Below, one piece after another: positions 45,269 to 55,085 of a stretch of 64,000 nt of DNA (the first letter of the stretch is position 1; each line of letters begins with the position of its first letter). The notes under the pieces are model-generated. The model was not told where the DNA came from and did no database searches. It was given only the letters and a program-made list of their open reading frames with translations. Position numbers and translations under genes: made by a program. The stretch is from assembly GCA_017519415.1 (NCBI GenBank), contig JAFWSI010000071.1, forward strand, positions 1-64,000, in the 5' to 3' direction. Source of the stretch: Ruminococcus sp. Lineage in GTDB: Bacteria; Bacillota; Clostridia; Oscillospirales; Ruminococcaceae.

Positions 45269-47326
45269 TCAACCTCTGCTGTACTTGCTCCAGATGCTCT
45301 GAGCGTCCTTGGAGTCTATAACGCCGTCACAGTTTATGTCGGCACAGGTCTTGTTGAAGGTTCCGCTGACCTGACCGTTGTTCTTATAATAGTTTGTGAC
45401 TGCTTGAACATCGGCATTGTCCACCTTTTTGTCGAGGTTAACATCACCGAGAGGATATTCACATCTGATTATGCCGTTTCCTAAATCTCCGCTGTCGGTC
45501 GTATTTCTTACGATGCCTGTGGATGAGGTCTTTGTATGATAACCGCTGTTATCCATCTTCAGCATTTCGTTATCGGAAACGAGGAACCAAGTGCGGACAG
45601 CCGAGCTTCCGTTATCGTCCCAGTATGAGTCGACATTGAACCATACGCCGTCAAGCTTTACAACGTTCCAGGCGTGGCCGTCTCCGCTGTATGCATATGA
45701 TTCTATGCCTGCTTTTCTGAGAAGTCTGTTGTATCCGAAGGAATAGCCAACGCATACTCCCTTTCCGTTGAGAAGAACGGAGGATTCTCTTCTGTACTGA
45801 TTGATATTGTTTTCGTCCGCAGGAGATGAACCGTTTGCTGCCATCCAGTTATGAAGTGCAAGAGCCATCTGAGCCTGTGTGTAATTGGGGTGCTGGTTTC
45901 TTATCTGGTCAACAACAGCGCTGGTCTTCATATCTACATAATCCTGTATGATACCGTTGCTGTCACAGTTGTTGAAATACTTCTTTACAAAGCTTTCCAT
46001 ATATACGGAAACGTTATAGCCCGAACGTGTCACAACAGTTCTGCCGTTGAGCTTTCTGAGATTCCAGCAGTTGTAGAATGCCTGATCGCTCAGATCATAA
46101 TTCTTACTGGCATTTATGCCTGTTACATTGTTGAGAGAGGTGCAGCGTGAAAAAGCGCCGTATCCGACAGTCTCGAGGTGCTCGGGGAAGTTGATGGTTG
46201 TGAGATTGGGACAGTCACTGAATGCACCGCTTCCTATCTTGGTTATCCTGTTTGTAAGGGTTATCTTATTGAGATTTGAGCAGTTAGCGAAGCAGCTTTC
46301 GGGGATCTCGGAGATGTAATTTGAAAGCTGGACTTCCTTGAGGTTTGCACAGCTGGAAAATGCATATGGACCCAATACTTCAACCGATGAAGGCATAGAT
46401 ACCAGTGTTATTGCATTGTTGTCCTCAAAAAGGCCTCTGGGGATAACACGGATACCGGAAGGTATGCTTACGGAGCCCTTTGCGCTTGATGCGTCAAGTA
46501 TATTGCCGTTCTTTATAACGAGGCCGTTTGTCTTGGACTGTTTCTTGAGCCAGGGTGTATTCTTGAAAGCGCATCCGCCAATGGTTCTGGTACCGGAAGG
46601 AAGATTCAGGCTTGAAAGCGAGGTGCAGTTTTCAAATGCATATTCACCGATAGTTGTAAGTCCGTTGGGGAGAGTGATGGAAGTCAGGGACTTACAGTCG
46701 GAAGCAAAGTAGTCTCCCAGCTCCTTGATAGTTGAAGGGATATTAACACTTGTAAGCGAGGTGCAGCCGCCGAACAGACCGGTAGGAAGCTTTGTGAGGA
46801 TAGTTGTGTTTATTCTTACGGTCTTGAGGTTTCTGCAGGCATTGAACGCATAATTGCCGAGGATCTTTACGTCAGCGGGAATTGTAAAGCTTGAAATAGC
46901 TGTTCCCGAAAATGCATGATCACGGATAGCGCAGATCGTTGAAGGTATCGAGACGCTTGACAGATTTGAGCAGTCCATGAATGCGTCTGTTCCGATGCTT
47001 GTGTAACCGTAAGGGATAGTTACGGATTTTATATTGGTGTTTCTGAAAAATGCACCGGTATCGATACCGGTAACCTTGCACTTGGCTCCGTTGATAGTTA
47101 CCTCTGTAGGAAGTGTTACACTGGTCTTGGTTCCTACATACTGCGTAAGTGTGGCAGCTGCAACTGAACGGCGTGTAAAGGTAAAGTCACCTATCTTTGT
47201 TGCCGCTTCGGCAGTGATAGGTGTGGGGGAAAGTATGAACTTTCCTGCATTGGGTGCAATGGTACCTGCTGAAATTGCGCAGAGTGTCAGAGCAAATGCG
47301 ATTGTTCTTTTGAGGTTTGATTTCAT
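45269..47326 (-). CDS. LRR-transglutaminase-dockerin protein, paralogue D
   Basis: 685 aa. Signal peptide MKSNLKRTIAFALTLCAISA; about twelve LRR_5 repeats; transglutaminase-like domain with Cys in GKGVCVGYSFGYN, His in GDGHAWN and Asp in FNVDSYWDD; dockerin GDVNLDKKVDNADVQAV and ADINCDGVIDSKDAQSIW. RBS AAAGGAGA and family promoter at 47378. The sequence after the signal peptide (TKIGDFTFTRRSVAAATLTQY) is almost the same as in paralogues C and E, which suggests recent duplication or gene conversion. Confidence 0.92.
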   Translation of the reverse strand: MKSNLKRTIAFALTLCAISAGTIAPNAGKFILSPTPITAEAATKIGDFTFTRRSVAAATLTQYVGTKTSVTLPTEVTINGAKCKVTGIDTGAFFRNTNIKSVTIPYGYTSIGTDAFMDCSNLSSVSIPSTICAIRDHAFSGTAISSFTIPADVKILGNYAFNACRNLKTVRINTTILTKLPTGLFGGCTSLTSVNIPSTIKELGDYFASDCKSLTSITLPNGLTTIGEYAFENCTSLSSLNLPSGTRTIGGCAFKNTPWLKKQSKTNGLVIKNGNILDASSAKGSVSIPSGIRVIPRGLFEDNNAITLVSMPSSVEVLGPYAFSSCANLKEVQLSNYISEIPESCFANCSNLNKITLTNRITKIGSGAFSDCPNLTTINFPEHLETVGYGAFSRCTSLNNVTGINASKNYDLSDQAFYNCWNLRKLNGRTVVTRSGYNVSVYMESFVKKYFNNCDSNGIIQDYVDMKTSAVVDQIRNQHPNYTQAQMALALHNWMAANGSSPADENNINQYRRESSVLLNGKGVCVGYSFGYNRLLRKAGIESYAYSGDGHAWNVVKLDGVWFNVDSYWDDNGSSAVRTWFLVSDNEMLKMDNSGYHTKTSSTGIVRNTTDSGDLGNGIIRCEYPLGDVNLDKKVDNADVQAVTNYYKNNGQVSGTFNKTCADINCDGVIDSKDAQSIWSKYSRG

Positions 47327-47377
47327 AATGATTCTCCTTTGATGATAAATTTAACGTTGATTTAAAACGTCCTGTTC

Positions 47378-47406
47378 ATTATATCATTTTATCAGAAGCA
47401 ACACAA
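47378..47406 (-). promoter_or_regulatory. Family promoter of paralogue D
   Basis: TTGTGT, 17-bp spacer, TATAAT; conserved box GCAATTTCCGACTTG. Confidence 0.8.
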
Positions 47407-47724
47407 GTCGGAAATTGCTTTCAGACCGCTGCTTATCATTTATTGCGATTGCAATGTGCCGGCTATTGATCATTAATTAATGGAAAAGCGGTCACCACCA
47501 ATATGGAAGGTGATCTGATCAGAAAACATTGTTTTAATTGAAATCACGTTGGTTTTTAAGATCTGCCGGCAGAAAGCATATCAAAACCATTTGGTATTAT
47601 TCCTAATGATAGTTTTCATTTCATTACAGAATGTTTATATGCGGCAATGTTATTAAGTATCTGCATTTAATACAAGGTCGTTCGGTTCAGGCAACGGTTT
47701 CTTTTTTCGCTGTACAGACACCTG
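47407..47724. other. Intergenic stretch, no gene seen
   Basis: Besides a perfect 12-bp palindrome TCTGCCGGCAGA (about 47562), nothing is recognised. No clear terminator for the ABC transporter operon was found. Confidence 0.4.
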
Positions 47725-50481
47725 TTACTCCATATTTTTAAGTGCAAGCACCTTTGGTATCCTGCGGATACGGATAAAATCAAGAACAGTAATTAAGAGA
47801 TATGCCGCGAATACAAGCAGGAACTCCTTTACGAAGCCGGAAACAGGCATTATGAATGCGAACCACCCGCTCATCTTCATCAAAATGAGCTTCCATAAAA
47901 ACTGCATGAGCTTGTAGCCTATGTACATTGCAAGGAACTCCGAGAAGAACACAACTATCGCTGTCGGTATGAGGTAAAGCGAGGCTATCTCGCCGTTTTC
48001 ATAGCCCAGTATCTTCGTCATGGAGATAGAGCGCTCGTTCTTTTCAATGATTATCTTTGTCAGCAGATAGAGTATTATCGCTGCCACTATAAAGCATACA
48101 TACTGGAAATACAGCATATATGAGCCCATTGAGTGGTCGAGCTGGTCTGCCACCTTTATCATATCCTGAGTTGTTATCTCTTTGGCGATGTATTCCTCGT
48201 CGATGTCCTTTATCATTTTATTGGACATATAGCCGCTGAAATCGCCTTCGTCCTTGTCGAATACCCTGTTGAACTGTTCGTTTTCCATGAATACGGCAAC
48301 TCCTGCGGAATAATCATATATGTCATGCACAGTCCAGCTGTAGTCCTTATGCTCGTATTTCTCGGAAAGAGTAATGGTATCGCCTGCCTGAACATCGTAT
48401 TTATCCGCGAAAGCCCTGGAAATATATACTGAATCATCATCGGTTCTGCCGATATTTACATATTTGCTGCCTTTTTCGATACCGAAAACGGATACCTCCT
48501 CGTTATAGCTATCGGACTTTCTCTCAAGAGATGTTATTGAGAAGCGCTCTGCACCTTCTGTAGCAGTTGTAATGAGATTTCCGTCTTCGTCCTCGGTGCT
48601 GCTGAGGATAACCTGCTCTTCGGCAAACATCATATCTCCCATTTTTTCCTGATAGTAGGACAGCGTCTCGGGCATTCCCACAGCCATTGAGATAAGCAGC
48701 ATAACAAAAGTTATACCCACGAACAGCATAATGTAATTGGGGATATTTTGCAGGAAAACACGCATTCTGAAGCGCTTCAGGAATCTCCACCTCGGCAGCC
48801 TTATTGCCTTTTTCCTCTTTTTCTGCTTCAGGTCGTGACGGAGGAAACGCAGCGGTGAGAGCTTCAGTGTTTTTGTAATAACGAATGCGTTTATGATGAG
48901 CATGAGCACTATGGGAACCAAAGTCGTTTTTATAAATGCCTCGGGAGTCCACAAAGTCTCAAAGGTCGGCAGGCTGTAGCTGCTGTAGTACATATCCGCA
49001 ACTGTATTCTTGAACACCGTATAGCCGAGGATATTTCCGATAACGGAGGCTATTATTACAATGAGCAGCGGAGCGCTCATATAGTAGCGCAGGAGCTCGC
49101 CCCTTGTATAGCCGGAAGCTCTGAGAGTACCGATAACAGAGGCTTCCTGTTCGAGGGTCGTGCTGATGGTTACCGCAAAAATGAATGCCAGCACAGCGGT
49201 GAGTATGTACAGGAGAACTCCGCCCATGGCCTTATCCTTGCCAATATCGTCTCTTGCGAAGCTCATGGCCTGATTTGCATATGCAGGAACATAGTCCTTT
49301 ATTTCAAGCTCCTCGGTATCGGATACAGCCGTCTGAGTGATAAGAGATTTGAGGAAATGCTCTGACATATCCTTTTCCTCGTACTCGTCGGCAGGCTTCC
49401 TGTTATAGCTGAATCCGTAATTTGCAACGGTATTTGCACGTATACGGGCAAAGCCCTCATTTGTAGTCATAGCCACGTCAAAGGTGAGAGCGTCAAACAT
49501 AGTATCGGTATTGCTCTCGTAAAGTGTGCTGTAGTCCACAAAAGCCGCCAGTCCGACTACCTCAAAGTCCATATCGCCAACTTTGAGCGTATCTCCAACC
49601 TTTATTATTGCGTTGTCGGCGTGCATACGGTCAATTATTATCTCGTTCTCATTTTCGGGAGCCCGACCCTTGAGTATATCGTAAAGATCGATGTCGCCGC
49701 GCTCACCGTAAACACGTATAGTTCCGGAATAATCGCTTTTTGACGGCAGGGTTTCATCTGAGTCCTTATAGAACAGCTCATACACCGTAACAGGTACGGG
49801 CTCGAATTTCTCGTTGAGCTCGTAGCGCTCCTCGATCTCGGCATATTTTTCGTCTATTTCCTTGTCTATTTCCTTTTTTGCCTCGTCCATTGCATCGGAA
49901 AGAGCTTTTTTGTAGTCCTTCGAATCCTTTGCAGTCTTTACAGCTTCATCGTAAGCCTTGTCATAGCTCTCTGAAACAGCGGTATCAAAGGCGGAGCTTA
50001 TCATTTCATCACGCTGAGCCGCAGGAATATCAGCTCCCATAGCCTTTGCGGCGGCGATCTTCTCGTCAACAGCGGCTGTTACCTGAGTTTTTATGGCTTC
50101 CTTTACCTGCTCAGCAACCTTTTCCTCCACGGCTTCATTGACAGCCTTTTCAACCTCGTCGGCGGCTTTATCGTAGGCACGTTCCCGGTATACCGAGGGT
50201 ACGTCCGCCATTTCGCCCGTTCCGATAGCTTTTATCGTCATTTCGTCAGCCTTTTTTGAAAGGGTGAAATGACCGTCCTCACGCTTCATCTCTGCAACGT
50301 TTTTGTCAAGGGTGTTGAGCATACTGTTGTTTGCAACGTACATTCCCGAAACGAATCCGATAGTCACGATGAGCATGAGGCATATCATCAGATAGCGCTT
50401 CCAGTCGCGGAGCATATCCTTCCATACACGCCTGCGAAGGGGATTTTTCGGACGCTTGCCGAATGAAATTTTATTCTCCAT
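47725..50481 (-). CDS. FtsX-type ABC transporter permease with large extracytoplasmic coiled coil
   Basis: 918 aa from ATG 50481 (GGGGG upstream). A membrane helix at ~25-45 is followed by a ~350-residue outer region rich in Lys/Glu/Asp/Ala heptads (~90-210) and a MacB-like part. FtsX domains follow: about three helices near ~440-560, then one helix, a second outer domain, and three helices at the end. Proteins of this build pair with a LolD/MacB-type ATPase to export or sense peptides and lipoproteins. The ATPase gene ends 12 bp upstream. No third component seen. Confidence 0.9.
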   Translation of the reverse strand: MENKISFGKRPKNPLRRRVWKDMLRDWKRYLMICLMLIVTIGFVSGMYVANNSMLNTLDKNVAEMKREDGHFTLSKKADEMTIKAIGTGEMADVPSVYRERAYDKAADEVEKAVNEAVEEKVAEQVKEAIKTQVTAAVDEKIAAAKAMGADIPAAQRDEMISSAFDTAVSESYDKAYDEAVKTAKDSKDYKKALSDAMDEAKKEIDKEIDEKYAEIEERYELNEKFEPVPVTVYELFYKDSDETLPSKSDYSGTIRVYGERGDIDLYDILKGRAPENENEIIIDRMHADNAIIKVGDTLKVGDMDFEVVGLAAFVDYSTLYESNTDTMFDALTFDVAMTTNEGFARIRANTVANYGFSYNRKPADEYEEKDMSEHFLKSLITQTAVSDTEELEIKDYVPAYANQAMSFARDDIGKDKAMGGVLLYILTAVLAFIFAVTISTTLEQEASVIGTLRASGYTRGELLRYYMSAPLLIVIIASVIGNILGYTVFKNTVADMYYSSYSLPTFETLWTPEAFIKTTLVPIVLMLIINAFVITKTLKLSPLRFLRHDLKQKKRKKAIRLPRWRFLKRFRMRVFLQNIPNYIMLFVGITFVMLLISMAVGMPETLSYYQEKMGDMMFAEEQVILSSTEDEDGNLITTATEGAERFSITSLERKSDSYNEEVSVFGIEKGSKYVNIGRTDDDSVYISRAFADKYDVQAGDTITLSEKYEHKDYSWTVHDIYDYSAGVAVFMENEQFNRVFDKDEGDFSGYMSNKMIKDIDEEYIAKEITTQDMIKVADQLDHSMGSYMLYFQYVCFIVAAIILYLLTKIIIEKNERSISMTKILGYENGEIASLYLIPTAIVVFFSEFLAMYIGYKLMQFLWKLILMKMSGWFAFIMPVSGFVKEFLLVFAAYLLITVLDFIRIRRIPKVLALKNME

Positions 50482-50492
50482 AATAAGCCCCC

Positions 50493-51209
50493 TTACCACT
50501 CGATCTCAGCAGCGGTCAGCTTTTCCTTATTGACGGTATCGTGTCTTATCCTTCCGTCACGGAGCTTTATCACATGGTCAGCCATTTGCTTTATTGCTTC
50601 ATTATGAGTTACCATGATTATGGTATTGCCGTATTTCTTGTTTACCTCCTCTATGAGCTGCAATATCTCCTTGGATGTCTTGTAGTCAAGGGCTCCCGTA
50701 GGCTCGTCACAGAGGAGAATATCGGGATTTTTCACGATAGCGCGTCCTATGGATACTCTCTGCTGCTGACCGCCCGAGAGCTGATTTGGCAGCTTGTAGC
50801 GGTGTTCGTAAAGTCCGAGTATCTTCAGCAGTTCGTCAATATCGAGAGGTTTATCCGAGAGATAGGCACCTGTTTCGATATTTTCCTTTACATTGAGGTT
50901 AGGGATAAGATTGTACATCTGAAAAACGTAGCCCAGATGCTTGCGTCGGTAGCGTGTAAGGCTTTTCTCGTCCATTTCCGCCAGCTTATCGCCGTTTATG
51001 GTTATTTCGCCTGCGTCAGCGCTGTCGATCCCTCCGAGGATATTCAGCAGAGTGGATTTTCCAGAGCCCGAGGGTCCGAGAAGTACGCAGAACTCTCCCT
51101 TTCCTACTGTGAAGTCCAGCTCCTTCAGTACCTCCTGCCTTGTTTCGCCGCTGCCGAAGCTCTTTTTAAGTCCGCAGACTTCAAGAAATTTTCTCTCTTT
51201 CTCACTCAT
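50493..51209 (-). CDS. ABC transporter ATP-binding protein, LolD/MacB type
   Basis: 238 aa. Walker A GPSGSGKSTLLN, Q-loop VFQMYNLIPNL, signature LSGGQQQRVSIGRA, Walker B ILLCDEPTGALD and His in MVTHN. It powers the FtsX-type permease encoded next. ATG 51209 is chosen over the one six bases earlier because AAGGAG is then nine bases away. Promoter with a palindrome lies upstream, so a local regulator is likely. Confidence 0.95.
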   Translation of the reverse strand: MSEKERKFLEVCGLKKSFGSGETRQEVLKELDFTVGKGEFCVLLGPSGSGKSTLLNILGGIDSADAGEITINGDKLAEMDEKSLTRYRRKHLGYVFQMYNLIPNLNVKENIETGAYLSDKPLDIDELLKILGLYEHRYKLPNQLSGGQQQRVSIGRAIVKNPDILLCDEPTGALDYKTSKEILQLIEEVNKKYGNTIIMVTHNEAIKQMADHVIKLRDGRIRHDTVNKEKLTAAEIEW

Positions 51210-51251
51210 AACCATTCTCTCCTTATGTCTTTCTTGATATATTTAAGCATA

Positions 51252-51312
51252 GTGCTCACATGAACACTTGAATATCTATTCATATATTAGCATGAAATAA
51301 CTGAAATGTCAA
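51252..51312 (-). promoter_or_regulatory. Promoter and operator-like palindrome of the ABC operon
   Basis: TTGACA (51307-51312), 17-bp spacer, TAATAT (51284-51289) on the minus strand. An imperfect palindrome GTGCTCACATGAACAC (51252-51267) lies in the early transcript. Confidence 0.7.
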
Positions 51313-51483
51313 GTGGATTTTATCTATTTCGGCAGTTTTGATATTATCCGGCAATGCAGGTAATTTATATAGGTTAGTATACACAAATATTTATTTTTTA
51401 ACAATCCGATTTTCAACGCAGGGAAGAGATCCGTGAACTTTTGAACGCGATCATGCTCTGTAAAATAAGTGGATAAAGGAAAA

Positions 51484-51501
51484 GGCTCCGCAAACGGAGC
51501 C
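51484..51501 (-). terminator. Terminator of the DUF4846 gene
   Basis: GGCTCCG-CAAA-CGGAGCC, then CTTTTCCTTT on the minus strand; GCTCC/GGAGC family. Confidence 0.85.
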
Positions 51502-51560
51502 GTAGCTTATATGAGAAGAATACCTGAGCTGATAAGTCTGTTTTATGCACTGTCACGGCA

Positions 51561-52484
51561 TTAAAAGCCGTCTTTCCAGCGGCGTATGTCATTTTTATTG
51601 AACGGGAATGAACCGACTGTGAAAAAGTCCTTACTGAGGTATTCCTGTGTAAACCACGGAGTTACTTCCTTGCCCTCTGTTTTGGTGATTATATGGAAGC
51701 ATACGGCAGGAATAAAGCTCTGTCCTATAAGATAGCATTTTTCACCATTCTCGTTTACAGCTTCACCAACTATCATAACAACATGAACATCATTGCAGAT
51801 AATATCGCCTGTGCGGAGTTCATCCGGTGAGATCACCTTCGATTCCTTTTGCAGTGAAAGGGTACCTGCATAACGCATGACCTCTTTAAGGTAGTTTCTG
51901 TACTGTTGTTCGCTGCTGTCAGGAAAAGCAGCAGGGATCTCGAAGGAATAATCAGCAAAAGCCAGCATCCTCTTTCCTTTTTTCCAGCGGTTATAATCGC
52001 AGACATCACCGTTTGAGAACATGAATGAGATTTTGTCAAACTGTCCTGTTTCGTAAAAATAATCGCTGTAAAGCCTTATTACGCTGTCTGCACACTGCTG
52101 ATAACCGTCATCTCCGAGGCTTATATCAAACACGGCGGCAACATCTGAGGAATTGATCGTTGATCCGTCGAATACAGGGAGCTTTATATCGTCCGGAAGC
52201 AGCGGGTATTTGCGCAGATATTCCCCGAAGCTCCCATTTTCAACTGGTACCCGTGTATATCCTTCGGGAGGAACTATGCGGGTCTCAAGAGTTGTACCGT
52301 CGGGATTGAGTGACTGTATCTCAAAGAATCTGTTCGCAGGTTCTATTGTAAGCTCGGCGGCTTTCCATTTCGGATTGACACGAATATATACGGCAGTAAG
52401 TACGGCAGCGATAAAGACTAACAGGAATACAATACGGAAAGCTCGTTTTTTGCCCTTGGGTTTTTCAGCTGTGCTTTTATTCAT
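51561..52484 (-). CDS. DUF4846 domain protein, membrane-anchored
   Basis: 307 aa. A basic N-terminus (KPKGKKRAF) and one membrane helix (~17-37) suggest an outward-facing protein with N-in anchor. The rest matches DUF4846: PEGYTRVPVENGSFGEYLR near ~75, then a domain with CADSVIRLYSDYFY, GTLSLQKES and TGDIICNDVHVVMIVGEAV. Function unknown. ATG 52484 has GAGGG at proper spacing. Own promoter (52517) and terminator. Confidence 0.8.
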   Translation of the reverse strand: MNKSTAEKPKGKKRAFRIVFLLVFIAAVLTAVYIRVNPKWKAAELTIEPANRFFEIQSLNPDGTTLETRIVPPEGYTRVPVENGSFGEYLRKYPLLPDDIKLPVFDGSTINSSDVAAVFDISLGDDGYQQCADSVIRLYSDYFYETGQFDKISFMFSNGDVCDYNRWKKGKRMLAFADYSFEIPAAFPDSSEQQYRNYLKEVMRYAGTLSLQKESKVISPDELRTGDIICNDVHVVMIVGEAVNENGEKCYLIGQSFIPAVCFHIITKTEGKEVTPWFTQEYLSKDFFTVGSFPFNKNDIRRWKDGF

Positions 52485-52516
52485 GAGCATCCCTCTTTTT
52501 CATCAAGTGTAATAGT

Positions 52517-52545
52517 ATTGTAACACGGAAATGACCGTATGTCAA
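52517..52545 (-). promoter_or_regulatory. Promoter of the DUF4846 gene
   Basis: TTGACA, 17-bp spacer, TACAAT on the minus strand. Confidence 0.75.
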
Positions 52546-52746
52546 GGCAGGCATAAGAGAGTGTGAGGTGAGCATTTAAGCACCCAAAACAGTATAAAGA
52601 AAAGAGCTTTGCAAAAGCAGCTGAAAAAACAATTATTAGTTTTCCGGGCCCATACCTGATCCCGGATATGGGTTTTGCTGTAACAAGGAAAACATATGAC
52701 CGGCATGAAAAGCCCGTCCTGCGATGAAATCAAAGCAATAAATGGC

Positions 52747-52775
52747 TTGACTCAATACAGGCATAGATATATAAT
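52747..52775 (+). promoter_or_regulatory. Promoter of the GH11-like dockerin gene
   Basis: TTGACT, 17-bp spacer, TATAAT. Confidence 0.75.
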
Positions 52776-52811
52776 ATAATCATAAAATTGTCATCTTAGG
52801 AGGTCATAATT

Positions 52812-55013
52812 ATGAGAAAACAACTGACAAAAGTAATCTCAACAATCACCGCGGGTATTTGTCTCTTCGGAGCAGCTACCTGCACAACCATTCCGGACAG
52901 TGTTATCATAGCCAATGCCGCCGATTATATGGATAGGGGCGAAGCGGACGGCTATGTGTACGAAGTATGGAACATGAACGGTGACGGCAAGTTCGAGTTT
53001 GAACAATCCGGACAGAACGGCTTTACTGCGAACTGGAACGGTATCAGTAACTTTGCGGTCACCAAGGGCAAGTCCTTTAAAAATGATACCGTAAGCGCGT
53101 ATCGGTTCAAGGACTTGAAGATCACTTACGATCTTGATTTTGTCACGGACGGCAGCGACTATACAGGTATAAGGGGCTGGCTCACCGGACCGAATACACT
53201 GTTCAACATAGTCGAAGCGTGGGGTTCATGGAGACCGTGTCAGGATCAGTCGCCGATCTCATCCGTGACTGTGAACGGCACAGCTTACGATATTTACAAA
53301 ACCCATTCAGGTCAGTTTGACGCTGATCAGCAGTACAATATTTACTGGAGCGTTGCACGGAGAGATCCGATTGGGCTTAAAACGGACAGCCATATAGAAG
53401 GAACTATAGACGTTGCCGAGCATTTCAGGGCATGGTCGGCCGCAGGACTTGAGCTGGGTAATATCTACGATGTGCAGTTTGATGTAGAAGCATATATGAG
53501 CAGCGGTTCGGCAAAGCTGAACTCGCTGGATATAATCTATGATATTTCCGATGAAAATGTTTTCGGACCGCAGACGCTTGTAATGCCGTATGAGGAGCAT
53601 GACCCGCTGCCTGTTGACGTTGACGGTAAGATAATCAAAGTAGATTTTGAATCCGGAAACGATAAAGCCGGAGCAATGGGTACAGAGAGCGCTGCGGAGA
53701 TAACAGGGGAACGCTTTTACGGCGGTAAGCAGTCTATGCATATTTCGGGATCGGACGAGCCCGGCTGTCCGACATTCTTCTATGAGCTTGATCCGTATGA
53801 TCTGCCCGAATCACATGATATTTCCGGGAACTATTATCAGACCGGTGCAAGGATATTCAATAATTCCGATAAGGATGTATCCTTTGAGATAGAGCTTATC
53901 GAATACAGCGAAGCTCCCTTTACATATAATAAAGTGACAGAGATTGGTTCAAGGATATGCAAAGCGGGACAATGGACGAACGTAAACGATCTCTTGTTTG
54001 ATTTTGAACATAATGTTTATCATAAGTACAGGGTCATTTTTTCTCCCTCCAATCCTCTGGATTACTATGTCGACGATTTCTATATAGCCTCCGGAGATCC
54101 CGAATACTGTGTAGGTATGCAGAAATTTGAGCCCGATGTACGCGGAGACCTCAACGGCGACGGCGTTGTGAACAGTCTTGACCTGATAGCCTGCCGCAAA
54201 GCTATAATGAGTTCTCTCGGCGTCGGAAGGATCGAGACGGCAGGCGATGTCAACGGAGACTTCAGGAGCAATGTCAGCGATCTTGTGCTTCTGACGAAAT
54301 ACGTTCTCAATGTTTCAAAGGATATACCGATTTCCGATGAAGGAGCGGTACTGCTTATCGGAGACTGGGTCGGTGCAGCAAGGGACAGTCATCGCGGTCT
54401 TTGTATCACCGACAATAAGTACAATGACGACAGGCTTCGCACTATACTTAGAAACGACGATACCTTTACAGCCGAATGGAAGGATACGAGCTATTATTTC
54501 TGTGAAAGCTATGATGATTATTCCAACAGCAGTAACAGAAGGCCGAGCAGGGATTTTGACGTAAGCTATTCGGCAGACATAAAGGCAAGCGGTTATGCTG
54601 ATGTGATGCTGCGCGGCACTGTTCAGAAGGGAAACAAGTCTTTCAGATTCATGATCTATGAAGGCTGGACCGAGCACGGTAAATACAGCGATTACGATAA
54701 AATGCTGAGTGAGGGTAAGGGCATTACGACTGTCACTCTCGGAGGCGAAGAATACTATATGACGAAATTTATAACCACAGATTTAATATCTGGAATAAAA
54801 GAGACTGAGGTGGAGTTTTACCGCAAGGACAATCAGCTTAAGTCTGACGAGTCGTGTCATCTTGAAAACAGTTTTGATCTTGAGGAAGTAGTGAAATACT
54901 GGGATAATGATGACGAGATACAGGATCAGGTTATAAGGCTCGGCATAGTGATAGATACTGATACTTCTTCGGGATATGCCGATTTCAGGGAACTGAAGTT
55001 CTATGAACAGTAA
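52812..55013 (+). CDS. Secreted GH11-like / CBM-like / dockerin protein
   Basis: 733 aa. Signal peptide cut near ANAAD (~38). Residues ~45-242 align with GH11 xylanases: GYVYEVW, WNGISNF, VEAWGSWRP, VNGTAYDIYKT, YWSVAR, GTIDVAEHFRAW and DVEAYMSSGSA. The acid/base Glu is kept (E226), but the nucleophile, seven residues before the Trp of WGSW, is Leu130. A CBM4/9-like jelly-roll follows (~275-440), then an internal dockerin (GDLNGDGVVNSLDLIA, GDVNGDFRSNVSDLVLL), then a C-terminal ~220-residue domain faintly GH11-like (YEGWTE, DTSSGYADF). It may be a non-catalytic xylan binder. AGGAGG precedes the ATG. Confidence 0.85.
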   Translation: MRKQLTKVISTITAGICLFGAATCTTIPDSVIIANAADYMDRGEADGYVYEVWNMNGDGKFEFEQSGQNGFTANWNGISNFAVTKGKSFKNDTVSAYRFKDLKITYDLDFVTDGSDYTGIRGWLTGPNTLFNIVEAWGSWRPCQDQSPISSVTVNGTAYDIYKTHSGQFDADQQYNIYWSVARRDPIGLKTDSHIEGTIDVAEHFRAWSAAGLELGNIYDVQFDVEAYMSSGSAKLNSLDIIYDISDENVFGPQTLVMPYEEHDPLPVDVDGKIIKVDFESGNDKAGAMGTESAAEITGERFYGGKQSMHISGSDEPGCPTFFYELDPYDLPESHDISGNYYQTGARIFNNSDKDVSFEIELIEYSEAPFTYNKVTEIGSRICKAGQWTNVNDLLFDFEHNVYHKYRVIFSPSNPLDYYVDDFYIASGDPEYCVGMQKFEPDVRGDLNGDGVVNSLDLIACRKAIMSSLGVGRIETAGDVNGDFRSNVSDLVLLTKYVLNVSKDIPISDEGAVLLIGDWVGAARDSHRGLCITDNKYNDDRLRTILRNDDTFTAEWKDTSYYFCESYDDYSNSSNRRPSRDFDVSYSADIKASGYADVMLRGTVQKGNKSFRFMIYEGWTEHGKYSDYDKMLSEGKGITTVTLGGEEYYMTKFITTDLISGIKETEVEFYRKDNQLKSDESCHLENSFDLEEVVKYWDNDDEIQDQVIRLGIVIDTDTSSGYADFRELKFYEQ

Positions 55014-55034
55014 TCAGGAATGAATATGTATAAG

Positions 55035-55058
55035 AAAAGGCTCCTTAAGGAGCCTTTT
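55035..55058. terminator. Bidirectional terminator
   Basis: Perfect 24-bp palindrome with halves AAAAGGCTCCTT / AAGGAGCCTTTT, between convergent genes. Confidence 0.9.
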
Positions 55059-55085
55059 CTGTGTTTATGGATTCTTTGAAGCGGA

